DNA of 64,000 nt from CBDBCU01 sp965242615 (GTDB lineage Bacteria > Chloroflexota > Dehalococcoidia > Lucifugimonadales > UBA3495): NCBI GenBank assembly GCA_965242615.1, contig CBDESR010000002.1, positions 62,001 to 126,000 of the forward strand, written 5' to 3'. The translations under genes were made by a program, and so were the position numbers. The notes beneath the pieces were generated by a model. The model ran no database searches and was not told the origin of the DNA. It was given only the letters and a program-made list of their open reading frames with translations. Shown here one piece after another: positions 33,595 to 41,554 of this stretch (position 1 is the stretch's first letter; each line of letters begins with the position of its first letter).

Positions 33595-33647
33595 CGGATT
33601 CCTTACCGGCACAGTGTATTGCCCCCTCCCGCCCTCTCCCGGCAATG

Positions 33648-33656
33648 TGCTATAAT
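33648..33656 (+). promoter_or_regulatory. Extended -10 promoter for the small duplicated protein
   Basis: TGCTATAAT is a perfect extended -10 (TGnTATAAT), 30 bp before the ATG at 33686. No good -35 at the usual distance, as is common with extended -10 promoters. Confidence 0.6.
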
Positions 33657-33685
33657 GGGCGCAGAAAGCTAGCGAGGTTCGGAAT

Positions 33686-33979
33686 ATGGCAGATTCTGAC
33701 CGCAACACCGACCAGTCCCCCGGCAAGTTCAGCTGGAAACTCTTTCTCAGTGGGCTTTTCGGCAGCAACATCCGGGAGACTATTGCCGACATCCGGGCTA
33801 TTCGCGGGGAGCGTCAAACTGCCATTGCTGCATCCGACCGAAGCGCGCATAAGCCTGATTGGAAGCACATATTCAGCGGGCTTTTCGGCAGCACTATCCG
33901 GGAAACTATTGCCGACCTACGGATTATCCGCGATGGTATTTGCCATCGCCAGTCGGAACTTCCCCCGGAAGCCAAGTAA
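33686..33979 (+). CDS. 97-residue protein with an internal tandem duplication, unknown function
   Basis: I recognise no family. The protein is built of two copies of a roughly 35-residue unit: FSWKLFLSGLFGSNIRETIA at residues about 16-35 and PDWKHIFSGLFGSTIRETIA at about 56-75, each followed by DIRAIRGER or DLRIIRDGI. The shared core FSGLFGS.IRETIAD..IIR is amphipathic and could pair the two halves. There is no signal peptide or clear membrane segment. It has its own extended -10 promoter and is convergent with the MDR gene, ending 13 bp before it. The duplication at protein level with synonymous differences argues that it is a real gene. Confidence 0.65.
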   Translation: MADSDRNTDQSPGKFSWKLFLSGLFGSNIRETIADIRAIRGERQTAIAASDRSAHKPDWKHIFSGLFGSTIRETIADLRIIRDGICHRQSELPPEAK

Positions 33980-33992
33980 CCATCGCCCTCCC

Positions 33993-35030
33993 CTACGGCC
34001 GCAAGATCAATTTCCCGAAAAAGTTCGCTTCCTCCATTACCCGATGCGCTTCGGCCGCTACCGGCAGCGGATATACCTGATGAATGGCCGGGCGGATGAC
34101 GCCCCGGTTCAGCATCGCCACAATCTGCCGCATATCCTCCTTGCTACCCATAAAAGTCCCGTAAATCTCAATCTGCCGGGTGAACAGCAGGCCCAGATGC
34201 AGCTCCGCCCGCAGCCCGGTGGTAGCCCCGCAAATGGTGTAACGACCGCCCGGCCGCAGGGAATTAAAGGCCGCGCTGAAAAACTCCGCGCCTACATGAT
34301 CCACCAGCACATCCACGCCCGCGCCGCCGGTCAACGCCTTGACCCGCTCGGCAATATCCTCCTCTTTGTAGTTAATAACCTCATCCGCCCCCAACTCCCG
34401 GGCCTTGGCCGCCTTGTCCGCGCTGCTGGTAGTGGCGATGACCCGCGCCCCGACCACATTTTTAGCCACCTGAATCGCCGCCGTGCCAACGCCGGCCGAT
34501 GCCGACAGGACTAATACAGTTTCCCAAGGCTGCAACCGCGCCCGCCGCACCATCATATTCCACACCGGCAGAAAGGTCGTCGGCACGGCCGCCGCTTCCT
34601 CGTAGGAAACCGTGTCGGCAATGCGGTGGGCGTTAACCGCGGGAACCGCCACAAACTCGGCATAACTGCCATCGGACGCGCTGCCCATAAACCGGGACGC
34701 TGGGCACAAATCGTCCCGCCCGGCCATACACCGGGGACAGGCATTGCAGCTGATGCGCGGGTTGACTACCACCCGGTCGCCCACTTGCAAGGTGTCCACT
34801 CCGACCCCCACTTGCACCACATCCCCGGCGCAGTCGCCGCCCAGAATCAACGGCGGCGGAAACTCCCGCCGCAATCCCCGGCCGCCGGCCCGGGTGTAAA
34901 GGTCAAGGCGGTTCAGCGCCGCCGCCTGCACTTTCAACTTCACTTCCCCGGCTTGCGGTTCCGGCTCCGGCCGCTCCCCATAAATCAGCGTCTCCGGCCC
35001 GCCGTGGGCCTCAATATAAACTGCCTGCAT
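33993..35030 (-). CDS. Zinc-binding MDR oxidoreductase (quinone oxidoreductase-like)
   Basis: A 345-residue medium-chain dehydrogenase/reductase. The Rossmann motif is SASAGVGTAAIQVAKNVVGA. Four cysteines in CNACPRCMAGRDDLC supply the structural zinc site. The catalytic zinc GHE motif is replaced by GGDCAGDV and the N-terminal part reads ALNRLDLYTRAG, as in zinc-independent quinone oxidoreductases. So it keeps structural zinc but probably lacks catalytic zinc and reduces a carbonyl or enone with NADPH. The ATG at 35030 has GGGAG about 10 nt upstream; a longer frame overlaps the next gene and is rejected. It is the last gene of a leftward unit cca - small zinc protein - MDR. Substrate unknown. 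Confidence 0.83.
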   Translation of the reverse strand: MQAVYIEAHGGPETLIYGERPEPEPQAGEVKLKVQAAALNRLDLYTRAGGRGLRREFPPPLILGGDCAGDVVQVGVGVDTLQVGDRVVVNPRISCNACPRCMAGRDDLCPASRFMGSASDGSYAEFVAVPAVNAHRIADTVSYEEAAAVPTTFLPVWNMMVRRARLQPWETVLVLSASAGVGTAAIQVAKNVVGARVIATTSSADKAAKARELGADEVINYKEEDIAERVKALTGGAGVDVLVDHVGAEFFSAAFNSLRPGGRYTICGATTGLRAELHLGLLFTRQIEIYGTFMGSKEDMRQIVAMLNRGVIRPAIHQVYPLPVAAEAHRVMEEANFFGKLILRP

Positions 35031-35082
35031 AAACTGCCGCTCCCAATATGATGGATGATGACCCGGTTGGAAACAGTCCCGC

Positions 35083-35295
35083 TTACAACCGCCGCCCTTC
35101 GCCGCAATCATTGCACAGAAAGACGATAGCCAGGGCTTCCTCGTGGCTGCCGATACGGCCGCATTGGGGAAGTTCGCTGTCCTGACTCCAGGGGCGGTGA
35201 AACTTGCCGCCGCACAGCTGGCAGGCGGTCTGATTGATGCCGTCCAGCGCGCCGTTGCAGATAACGCAGGACTCCCGATCCAGCTCCTCGAGCAT
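35083..35295 (-). CDS. 70-residue small zinc-binding protein, unknown
   Basis: Seven cysteines and one histidine are spaced like two zinc sites: C10-x2-C13, C25-x2-C28, H33, C45 and C61-x2-C64. The eight potential ligands could form a cross-brace or treble-clef module like RING or PHD fingers, but I cannot assign a family. It lies 16 bp downstream of the CCA-adding enzyme and 52 bp upstream of the MDR gene on the same strand, so it is in their operon. It may be a redox- or nucleic-acid-related adaptor; that is speculation. Confidence 0.6.
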   Translation of the reverse strand: MLEELDRESCVICNGALDGINQTACQLCGGKFHRPWSQDSELPQCGRIGSHEEALAIVFLCNDCGEGRRL

Positions 35296-35311
35296 AAGGA
35301 CGCCAACCTCC

Positions 35312-36616
35312 CTACTCCATAAAATTATTTGCCGCTAGCCACTCGGCAACCCACCGCCTTTCCCCGGCGGTATCCCGCGCCCGGCCATCCTGCCGCGCCG
35401 CCCGCAGTTGCGCCAAGGCGGCCCCCACCGCCGGGCCGGGCGGTACGCCAATTGCCAGCAAATCATCCCCCCGCAATTCCGGCTTGAGGTGCCGCAACTC
35501 GACCAGATAGCGGAGCAAAGACCGGCTGACCGCCGGGGAATCAGTCAACCCGGCAACGGCCGCCACCGCCGCCAAACTTACGCCCTCCAACAAATCGCAC
35601 AACCGGGATGGGGGCAAAGCCGGGTCAGCGATAACCCTTTCCTGTTGCCGCAAACTGATGGTATCTCTTACTACCGCCGCCCATACTTTGGGCATATTCA
35701 GCCGGCTAATCAGCCCTTCCCCAGCACCGGCCGACAGGGGATAAACCAACGCCGCCAACCAAGTGAGTTCCCGGCAAGGGCCGCACAAACCCGTTTCCGC
35801 AATTATTTCCGGGCTGCTTTCCGCCCATCGTTGCAGATAGTCAACCTGTCCCCAATCGGGATGAATGGCCGGCAGGATACCCAGTTCCGCCGCCCGCAGC
35901 AATGGCGGCCCCGGCTGGGTTTCCGCAAACATCCGCGCCAATTCGTGCCGCAGCCGGTCGCCGCTGACCGGGTTCAGGCAACCTTGGGCTATCGCAATCC
36001 GCAGCCGGCTTTCCGTATCCCTTTCCAACCGAAACCCCAGCCGCTGCTCATAACGCGCCGCTCGCAGCAGCCGGGTGGGGTCATCGACAAAGCTGGCTGG
36101 ATGCAGGATGCGGATAACTTCCCGGTTCAGGTCATCAACCCCGCCGGCTGGAGCCAGTAACTGCTGGTCAGCCCCGGATAGGGGCAGCGCCATCGCGTTC
36201 ACCGAAAAATCCCGCCGGGCCAAGTCATCGTAAATCGTTCCCGGAAACACCTGCGGCAGGCTACCCGGCTTGGGATAAACTTCCCGGCGGGCCGTAACTA
36301 GATCCACCCGCATATTAGCGGCAGTAAAGGTAGCCGTGCCAAAGCGGGAGTGAATAACCGCCCGGCCGTCCAATTCTCTTGCCAACTGCCGGGCTAGGGC
36401 GGGCGCGTCTCCCTCCACCGCAAAATCCAGGTCTTGCCCCGGCTCGCCCAAGAGTAAATCCCGCACCGGTCCGCCTACCAGATAAACCGGCACGGCATCA
36501 ACCGATGCCAGCCGCCGCAGTGCATTCAGCAGGGCAAGGCCGCCGTCATTCAAGCCAGCGGCAACCGTGTCTAGCGTTATCCGGGCGGATTTGCCGTCAG
36601 CAAGCAGAGTCGTCAT
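35312..36616 (-). CDS. cca: CCA-adding tRNA nucleotidyltransferase / poly(A) polymerase family
   Basis: A 434-residue class II nucleotidyltransferase that adds or repairs the 3' CCA of tRNA. The head domain reads YLVGGPVRDLLLGEPGQDLD, with the GGxVRD motif and catalytic carboxylates in DLDFAVEGD. RRDFSVNAMAL (motif C/D) and FVDDPTRLLRAARYEQRLGF (motif for base selection) follow. The C-terminal region is helical. Members of this family may instead be poly(A) polymerases or A-adding enzymes, which sequence alone does not settle; tmRNA here encodes its own CCA. First gene of a leftward three-gene unit. Confidence 0.88.
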   Translation of the reverse strand: MTTLLADGKSARITLDTVAAGLNDGGLALLNALRRLASVDAVPVYLVGGPVRDLLLGEPGQDLDFAVEGDAPALARQLARELDGRAVIHSRFGTATFTAANMRVDLVTARREVYPKPGSLPQVFPGTIYDDLARRDFSVNAMALPLSGADQQLLAPAGGVDDLNREVIRILHPASFVDDPTRLLRAARYEQRLGFRLERDTESRLRIAIAQGCLNPVSGDRLRHELARMFAETQPGPPLLRAAELGILPAIHPDWGQVDYLQRWAESSPEIIAETGLCGPCRELTWLAALVYPLSAGAGEGLISRLNMPKVWAAVVRDTISLRQQERVIADPALPPSRLCDLLEGVSLAAVAAVAGLTDSPAVSRSLLRYLVELRHLKPELRGDDLLAIGVPPGPAVGAALAQLRAARQDGRARDTAGERRWVAEWLAANNFME

Positions 36617-36993
36617 TGCAGCGGCATTATAGCATAATGGATGACCGCCAACCCTTGGATCCTGTGGCTCAGGGGGCTTTTAAGGGGCAGGGCGAAGGGG
36701 AAATCCGGTGGTTGCAAAGCTGCCTTTTCATTGCCGAGGGATATTACAAGCTACGATGGAACTGAAATTAAGCCGCGATGGAACTGAATTCAATCTGCGA
36801 TGGAACTGAAATTAAGCCGCGATGGAACTGAATTCAATCTGCGATGGGGTGAAATCAAACCGCGATTGAACTGAATTCAAACTGCGAGCAAGGGTATTGC
36901 GAGGGTGGACGGAGAATTGCGCCGCCGGTAATCGTCGCCGCGGAAGGGTTTCCGGGGGAGACTAGCCGCTAGGACGAGCGGGCGGGCGGAGGG
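36617..36993. other. 377-bp gene-free region holding the second 22-bp array
   Basis: It lies between the cca start and the end of secreted-protein paralogue B. The 22-bp array fills 36754-36884. The rest shows no gene, and the promoter of cca should be at its left edge. Confidence 0.55.
36754..36884. repeat. Second array of six 22-bp repeats, alternating A/B types
   Basis: Units begin at 36754, 36776, 36798, 36820, 36842 and 36863; the fifth is 21 bp. Each opens with CGATGGAACTG or a variant. The second halves alternate between AAATTAAGCCG and AATTCAATCTG, giving three 44-bp dimers, exactly the architecture of 3471-3602 with different second halves. It lies 109 bp downstream of the stop codon of paralogue B, while the first array is upstream of paralogue A. 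Confidence 0.85.
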
Positions 36994-37968
36994 TTAGCGG
37001 CGGCGGACGCGTTTGGTGCAAACGGCAACCCAGGTGCGGCTTTCCCGGGCCCGGCTCTGCACTTGGGAGGGGAAATATTGATTGGGCTGTACGGAGTAAA
37101 ACCAGCCGTGGTAGTCCCCGTTGGCGTCAAGGTTCCGGCCGTTGTCGCGATTATGGCCGCGGCCGAAATCGGCGCTGCCGGCGACATACTTCCCGCCCCG
37201 GGCCCGGCAGGCCGCGGGGGCCAGGGCCTCCGCTTGGGCGGTCCACCATTCCGGGGAACGGAAGCTGCCGCCGCCGGTGCCGGCATCCGATACTACCCCA
37301 TTGGCATCCCAAGTTTGACGGGCGTTGGTTCGCCAGTGGACACGCCAGCGGTTAGTGCCGGAAGCTTGGCCGGAATAGACGACCCGGGCGCGAGCCTGAC
37401 TGCCCTCGGGGGAGTCATAGCTGCCGTGCGCGCCGGCATAAGGGGTGCAGAGCAGGTTGCCGGGATTGGCAGCGTCATCCGGGCAGGTGCCGGTATCGGC
37501 GGATTGGCTGCGGACCCGGAAGCGGACGGTTTTCTTGCCGCGGCGTTCCTCCCGGGGGAACTCAAAGATCAGATCGCGGCTGACGCCGGTAACGCCGGAT
37601 TCACCGTCGGTGAGGTAGCCCTCTTGGGCGGCGAGGAAGCCGCGGAAGTTGCCTTGTTGGCCGAAATAGACGGTGTCGTCCCGTTCGTTGCGGTCCCGGC
37701 CGGCAAGCCAAGTTTCGGACTTGGTCCAGGTATCGGACTGGTCCACGGCGCAGTAGATGGACTTGCCCCGGTTGGCGGCCAGGGATTCGAGGATCATTGA
37801 GACCCGGGCATCGTCGGCATCAGCGACAGCGGGGGACTCTTGCCAGTCGGAGCAGTCCCAGGGAATGGAACGGGGCGCGGCTTGGGCCGTGGGGTTGGGA
37901 CTGGCGGTGAGGAACAGTCCGAAGGTCAGGACGGACAGGATTAGGATGGCAATAGGCAGTCTGAACAT
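36994..37968 (-). CDS. Secreted protein of unknown function, paralogue B
   Basis: A 324-residue exported protein with a Sec signal (hydrophobic residues about 4-22, AQA cleavage at about residue 30). Residues 31-148 match paralogue A (2347-3258) almost residue for residue, including APRSIPWDCSDWQE and FRGFLAAQEGYLTDGESG. The C-terminal 175 residues differ: Gly/Asn/Arg-rich with WRVHWRTNARQTWDANG and GRGHNRDNGRN, ending CTKRVRRR. Only that tail and a short CxARG segment recall paralogue A. No family recognised. The start ATG follows GGGAGGTATTCTT. A perfect 18-bp hairpin starts 63 nt upstream, at the same place as in paralogue A. The two loci look like a duplicated block whose C-terminal coding part was replaced or diversified. 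Confidence 0.75.
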   Translation of the reverse strand: MFRLPIAILILSVLTFGLFLTASPNPTAQAAPRSIPWDCSDWQESPAVADADDARVSMILESLAANRGKSIYCAVDQSDTWTKSETWLAGRDRNERDDTVYFGQQGNFRGFLAAQEGYLTDGESGVTGVSRDLIFEFPREERRGKKTVRFRVRSQSADTGTCPDDAANPGNLLCTPYAGAHGSYDSPEGSQARARVVYSGQASGTNRWRVHWRTNARQTWDANGVVSDAGTGGGSFRSPEWWTAQAEALAPAACRARGGKYVAGSADFGRGHNRDNGRNLDANGDYHGWFYSVQPNQYFPSQVQSRARESRTWVAVCTKRVRRR

Positions 37969-38030
37969 AAGAATACCTCCCAGCGGCGGGCGTTGTTAAT
38001 ACCGGGGGAAAACCGGTAAAAACAGGGTAA

Positions 38031-38071
38031 AAAAGGGCGTGATTTTTGCTTGACAAAAATCACGCCCTTTT
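38031..38071. promoter_or_regulatory. 18-bp perfect hairpin in the 5' region of secreted-protein paralogue B
   Basis: AAAAGGGCGTGATTTTTG (38031-38048) pairs perfectly with 38054-38071 over the loop CTTGA. Compared with 3322-3360 there are three changed base pairs, all compensated. It lies 63 nt upstream of the start codon. Confidence 0.6.
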
Positions 38072-38197
38072 TGCGATTTGGGGAAATTGGGAAGGGAGGG
38101 GTTGGCTGCCGGGGGGTTGGGGAATTAAAAATTTTTTGGGGATTCCCGGGAGGGGTGCGAAAAAATACAGCGGGAGAACTTTTTAAGGGCGGCGGTT

Positions 38198-38226
38198 CTG
38201 GATTCCCACTTTCGTGGGAATGACGG
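38198..38226. repeat. REP-like dispersed palindrome
   Basis: CTGGATTCCCACTTTCGTGG then GAATGACGG, preceded by TTTTTAAGGGCGGCGGTT as at 3641-3658. Confidence 0.7.
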
Positions 38227-38327
38227 TAAAGAAGGCGGGAATGACGGTGGGGGAGCGGGAAGGACGGTGGGAGGGAGGGAAGGATGGCTTTTATAGGGGG
38301 TAGGGCGGCGGGAGGGGCGGGATTGAC

Positions 38328-38356
38328 TTGCCTGGGTTCTGCCTTTGTGGTACATT
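38328..38356 (+). promoter_or_regulatory. Possible promoter of rpsU
   Basis: TTGCCT (38328-38333), 17 nt, TACATT (38351-38356). Both hexamers have mismatches; position and spacing fit. Confidence 0.35.
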
Positions 38357-38410
38357 GTCCGCAAAATTCAATCGTTGGACGCACAGGCGTTGGCGGCAAA
38401 GGAGAGTTTG

Positions 38411-38596
38411 ATGGCCTATGTAACCCCTCGGGAGGGTGAAAGCCCGGAGAGTTTGGTCAACCGATTTCGCGCTTCGGTGCAGCACGCCGGGGTTTTGCGG
38501 GAGTTGAAAGACCGGCGGTTTTTCCGCTCGAAAGCCCAGAAGGAACGGCTGGCGGCGCAGCGGGCGGCGCGGCGGCGGCGGCGGCAGCGGCGGTAG
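38411..38596 (+). CDS. rpsU: 30S ribosomal protein S21
   Basis: A 61-residue basic protein. VTPREGESPESLVNRFRASV followed by HAGVLRELKDRRFF matches the S21 pattern (V.v.enE....ALrrFkr...kaGil.e...R.ffe), and the C-terminus is a run of Arg/Ala as in other S21 proteins. The ATG at 38411 has AAAGGAG 8 nt upstream; a longer frame from 38345 begins upstream of this site and would add non-conserved residues. It is a single-gene unit with a possible promoter at 38328 and a stem-loop after the stop. Confidence 0.88.
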   Translation: MAYVTPREGESPESLVNRFRASVQHAGVLRELKDRRFFRSKAQKERLAAQRAARRRRRQRR

Positions 38597-38657
38597 GGGG
38601 GCGGGTTGACCGGAGGCCGGCAGCCTGTTTAGTTAGCAGTCCGGCTTGACTGGTTCC

Positions 38658-38682
38658 GGCCGCGCTATTTTGTGGCGCGGCC
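38658..38682 (+). terminator. Possible terminator of rpsU
   Basis: GGCCGCGC (38658-38665) pairs with GCGCGGCC (38675-38682) over a TATTTTGTG loop. Only a weak T-stretch follows. Confidence 0.4.
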
Positions 38683-38757
38683 GTGCTGGTTTCCGGCGGG
38701 AAAGGGCGGCGGGACGGGGCATCTCCTTATCCCGCGGCAATGACCTACGACGATGAT

Positions 38758-39138
38758 TCACTGCACAGACTCCTGGTTGCGGGCGCGGGCGCGGGCGGTG
38801 CGGGCCAGGTTCAGGATGAATGCAATGTCGGCGGTAGTGCGGTTCAAGTAGTCGGGCTGGGCGGTAAGGGTCGGGTTGCGGCGGTGGCCGCTGTATTCCC
38901 GGCGGCCGGCGTACTCGCTGTAAATGTCCGGCTCGATGGAAAGGCGGTAGTCGGTCAGTTCGGGAATCAAGCGGCGGATATTGCCCAGCAGCTGTCCGAT
39001 GTCATGGGTATTGCCATAGCCGACACCGTGGCCTTGCTCGTGGGCTTCGAGCAGGGCTTTCATTGCGTGTTCCAGGGCGTTGTGCGCTTGTTGTCCGATC
39101 ATAAGGTCGGACCGGCCGGATACGGCGGACAGCTGCAT
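38758..39138 (-). CDS. HEPN-domain protein (HepT-like toxin), possibly a broken fusion
   Basis: 126 residues from an ATG at 39138. HEPN helices are visible in QQAHNALEHAMKALLEAHEQ and DIAFILNLARTAR, and REYSGH gives the RX4H motif of HEPN ribonucleases (the usual following Tyr is absent). However, the first HEPN helix seems to begin upstream: the same frame reads NYDNRLYHAEQHLDL just before this ATG and is open back to the TGA that ends the nucleotidyltransferase, with no ATG, GTG or TTG in those 16 codons. So NTase and HEPN may have been a single protein separated by a nonsense codon, or translation restarts at CTG or at the internal ATG. In MNT-HEPN pairs the HEPN is the RNase toxin and the NTase the antitoxin that modifies it. 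Confidence 0.7.
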   Translation of the reverse strand: MQLSAVSGRSDLMIGQQAHNALEHAMKALLEAHEQGHGVGYGNTHDIGQLLGNIRRLIPELTDYRLSIEPDIYSEYAGRREYSGHRRNPTLTAQPDYLNRTTADIAFILNLARTARARARNQESVQ

Positions 39139-39186
39139 CAGGTCGAGGTGCTGTTCAGCGTGATACAGCCGGTTGTCGTAGTTGGT

Positions 39187-39606
39187 TCAGCTGTATTCGT
39201 ACTCGGTTTCCTCGTCGTCGTAGCTGGAGGTGTATTCCTCCGGGTTGCCTGGCATCAGGATGCCCTCCCGTATGGCGTGGGTTTCGACGCTGTTGGTGTA
39301 GCGGCGGTTATGGCGGAACTCCTGTCGGCTGCGCCACACCAGTTGGATGTCGATAGCTTGTCCGTGGGCATCGTGAGCGGTTGGCCCTACGGTTGCGGCC
39401 AGGGCGGCTTTGCGGTCCGGGCCGGGTTCCTGGGGAGTTATGACCAGGAGGTCGATGTCGGAGTCGGGGCGGTGGTCGCCGCGGGCCCGGGAGCCGAAAA
39501 GGATTACTTGGTCGGGCGTGACGGCGGCTTGGGCCGCTTGAGCCGCGCTCAAGGCGATGGAGCAGGGTTTTCCGGAGGTTTTCGGGTTGGCGGTCATAGG
39601 GTTCAT
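39187..39606 (-). CDS. Minimal nucleotidyltransferase (MntA-like antitoxin)
   Basis: 139 residues. VILFGSRARGDHRPDSDIDL holds the GSxxRG and SDxD signatures of the pol-beta-like nucleotidyltransferases (MNT, COG1708), with the third carboxylate expected in AIDIQLVW. It pairs with the downstream HEPN gene in the standard order of HEPN/MNT toxin-antitoxin systems, where the NTase neutralises HepT by transferring AMP to it. The C-terminus is Tyr/Asp/Glu-rich (SSYDDEETEYEYS) before a TGA, and the reading frame continues directly into the HEPN domain. The start is uncertain: 39606 or 39597 give the usual length, while a longer frame reaches 39687. Confidence 0.72.
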   Translation of the reverse strand: MNPMTANPKTSGKPCSIALSAAQAAQAAVTPDQVILFGSRARGDHRPDSDIDLLVITPQEPGPDRKAALAATVGPTAHDAHGQAIDIQLVWRSRQEFRHNRRYTNSVETHAIREGILMPGNPEEYTSSYDDEETEYEYS

Positions 39607-39751
39607 TATATTCAGCCGGGCGGGGCTGGTCAACGGGATTACCGGCGCGGGTTTCGTTTGCAATGTCTGGAAAAATGCGCCATTCAATTCCCAGATCGGT
39701 TACAATGGGGGCAACTTATCAGCAAATCCCAAGAAATCGGGGGTAACAACT

Positions 39752-40561
39752 ATGTCCGGCATCTGGCCCGGCAATATCCAGTGCGTGGCGATGCTGACCT
39801 TTGATGTGGACGGGGTTTCGTCCTGGCTGCGGCGCAATCCGGATTTTGCCAAGCTGCCCAGCCTGCTGTCGATGGCGGAGTATGGGCCCAGCGTGGCAAT
39901 GCCGCGGATTCTGGATTTGCTGGACGGCTACGGCATTAAGGGCAGTTTTTATGTGCCGGGCTATGTGGCGGAAACCCATCCCGATTTGACGCGGGAGATT
40001 GTCCGGCGGGGGCATGAGGTGGGGCATCACGGCTATATGCACGAGCCGCCGGCATCAATGACCGCTGCCGAGGAGCGGGAGGTTCTGGAAAGGGGTTTGT
40101 CCATCCTGACCGACCTGACCGGCGTTGCGCCGCGGGGCTACCGGTCGCCCAGTTGGGAGTTGAGCGAGGTTTCACTGGATTTGCTGGCGGAGTACGGCTT
40201 TCACTATGACAGCAGTTTGATGGGGGATGACGCGCCCTATACGCTGCGGGCCGAGGAGCCGGGCAAGCGATTGGTCGAAGTGCCAATCCATTGGGTTCTG
40301 GATGACGCGCCCAACTTTGTCTATGCCCCGTCCGCCAACCGCTTGGGTCCGATGCGGAGTCCTGAGGAGGTGTATCAGACCTGGTCGGCTGAGTTTGACG
40401 GCTTGTATCGCTATGGCCGGTCGTTCCATTTGACGATGCACCCGCAATATATCGGCCGCCCCGGTCGGCTGCTGATGCTGGAACGGCTGATTAAATACAT
40501 CCGCAGCCACGCCAATGTGGAGTTTATGCGGGTGGGCGATGTGGCGGAGCTGTGGGGGTAG
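39752..40561 (+). CDS. Polysaccharide deacetylase (NodB domain)
   Basis: A 269-residue carbohydrate esterase 4-type protein. The N-terminal LTFDVDGVSSW supplies the catalytic and metal Asp residues, GHEVGHHGYMHE the metal-binding His pair, and GYRSPSWELS the following motif. The layout resembles the cytoplasmic PuuE/allantoinase-like group more than secreted chitin deacetylases, because no signal peptide is present. The ATG at 39752 has a GGGGG box 8 nt upstream; a longer frame overlapping the divergent NTase gene is rejected. It would hydrolyse an N-acetyl or related amide bond. Substrate unknown. Confidence 0.82.
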   Translation: MSGIWPGNIQCVAMLTFDVDGVSSWLRRNPDFAKLPSLLSMAEYGPSVAMPRILDLLDGYGIKGSFYVPGYVAETHPDLTREIVRRGHEVGHHGYMHEPPASMTAAEEREVLERGLSILTDLTGVAPRGYRSPSWELSEVSLDLLAEYGFHYDSSLMGDDAPYTLRAEEPGKRLVEVPIHWVLDDAPNFVYAPSANRLGPMRSPEEVYQTWSAEFDGLYRYGRSFHLTMHPQYIGRPGRLLMLERLIKYIRSHANVEFMRVGDVAELWG

Positions 40562-40608
40562 GGGTCGGTTCCCCGCACCCAAAATAAAAAATTCCCCCAA
40601 TTCCCCCA

Positions 40609-40637
40609 TTGACACCGGCTTTCCTTTCCCTTATAAT
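40609..40637 (+). promoter_or_regulatory. Consensus sigma70 promoter of the rplU operon
   Basis: TTGACA (40609-40614), 17-nt spacer, TATAAT (40632-40637), both perfect. The start codon at 40658 is only 20 nt beyond the -10, so the leader is very short. Confidence 0.92.
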
Positions 40638-40657
40638 AGCCAGCCGAGGTTTGATTT

Positions 40658-40981
40658 ATGATGGATTACGCGATTTTCAAGACCGGCGGCAAGCAGTACC
40701 GCGTCAAGACCGGCGATGTGCTGGATGTGGAACTTTTGCCGTTGGCCGTAGGCGATGCGGCAGAGTTTGACGAAGTGCTGGCTCTGTCTGACGGCGGCGA
40801 GGTCACTTTCGGCGCTCCGGTCGTGGCCGGGGCCAAGGTGGTGGCGCAGGTGCAGTCCCACTACAAGGACAAGAAGCTGATGGTCTTTAAGTATAAGGCC
40901 AAAACCCGCTACCGCCGCAAGCGCGGCCACCGCCAGAACTATACCCGCTTGGTCATCCAGGACATCCGGGCCGGAGGTTAA
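40658..40981 (+). CDS. rplU: 50S ribosomal protein L21
   Basis: A 107-residue L21, a 23S rRNA-binding protein of the large subunit. MDYAIFKTGGKQYRVKTGD is the canonical N-terminus, and KTRYRRKRGHRQNYTRLVI the conserved basic C-terminal segment. The gene starts with two ATG codons (40658 and 40661); GAGG precedes them. It heads rplU-rpmA-rpmE under a perfect promoter. L21 and L27 are adjacent in most bacteria. Confidence 0.97.
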   Translation: MMDYAIFKTGGKQYRVKTGDVLDVELLPLAVGDAAEFDEVLALSDGGEVTFGAPVVAGAKVVAQVQSHYKDKKLMVFKYKAKTRYRRKRGHRQNYTRLVIQDIRAGG

Positions 40982-40988
40982 TCCCACT

Positions 40989-41249
<261 letters not shown>

Positions 41250-41252
41250 CCG

Positions 41253-41453
41253 ATGAAAACCGACATTCACCCTCAGTTCTACAACGCCACAGTTACCTGC
41301 TCCTGCGGCCACACCTTTCAGACTGGGGCCACCAAGCCGGCCCTGCGGGTGGAAGTGTGCAGCAAGTGCCATCCCTTTTACACCGGGGAGCAGCGTATCG
41401 TGGACACCCAAGGCCGCATCGAGCGGTTGCGGCGGCGCTACAACCTCCAGTAG
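41253..41453 (+). CDS. rpmE: 50S ribosomal protein L31, zinc-binding type
   Basis: A 66-residue L31. MKTDIHPQFYNATVTCSCG, then VEVCSKCHPFYTGEQR: the four cysteines (two CxC/CxxC pairs) mark the zinc-binding C+ form rather than the zinc-free paralogue used under zinc limitation. It begins 3 bp after rpmA and ends before a terminator, so the three ribosomal genes form a complete unit. Confidence 0.96.
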   Translation: MKTDIHPQFYNATVTCSCGHTFQTGATKPALRVEVCSKCHPFYTGEQRIVDTQGRIERLRRRYNLQ

Positions 41454-41488
41454 CCGGGCGCGCCGGGATTAGTTGACCGGTAAGAAGT

Positions 41489-41520
41489 CGAGGGCCACTT
41501 TTGACCCTCGGTTTCTTTTT
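41489..41520 (+). terminator. Rho-independent terminator after rpmE
   Basis: CGAGGG (41489-41494) pairs with CCCTCG (41505-41510), followed by GTTTCTTTTT. It lies 35 bp after the rpmE stop. Confidence 0.8.
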
Positions 41521-41554
41521 ATGCCGGTTATGCCGGGCAACACCCCTACCTACA

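Larger units (their letters stand above)
37969..38410. other. 442-bp gene-free region with hairpin, REP palindrome and rpsU promoter region
   Basis: It holds the hairpin (38031-38071), a stretch with near-identity to 3361-3420, a REP-like palindrome (38198-38226) and, at the right end, the promoter and ribosome-binding site of rpsU. No gene seen. Confidence 0.55.
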
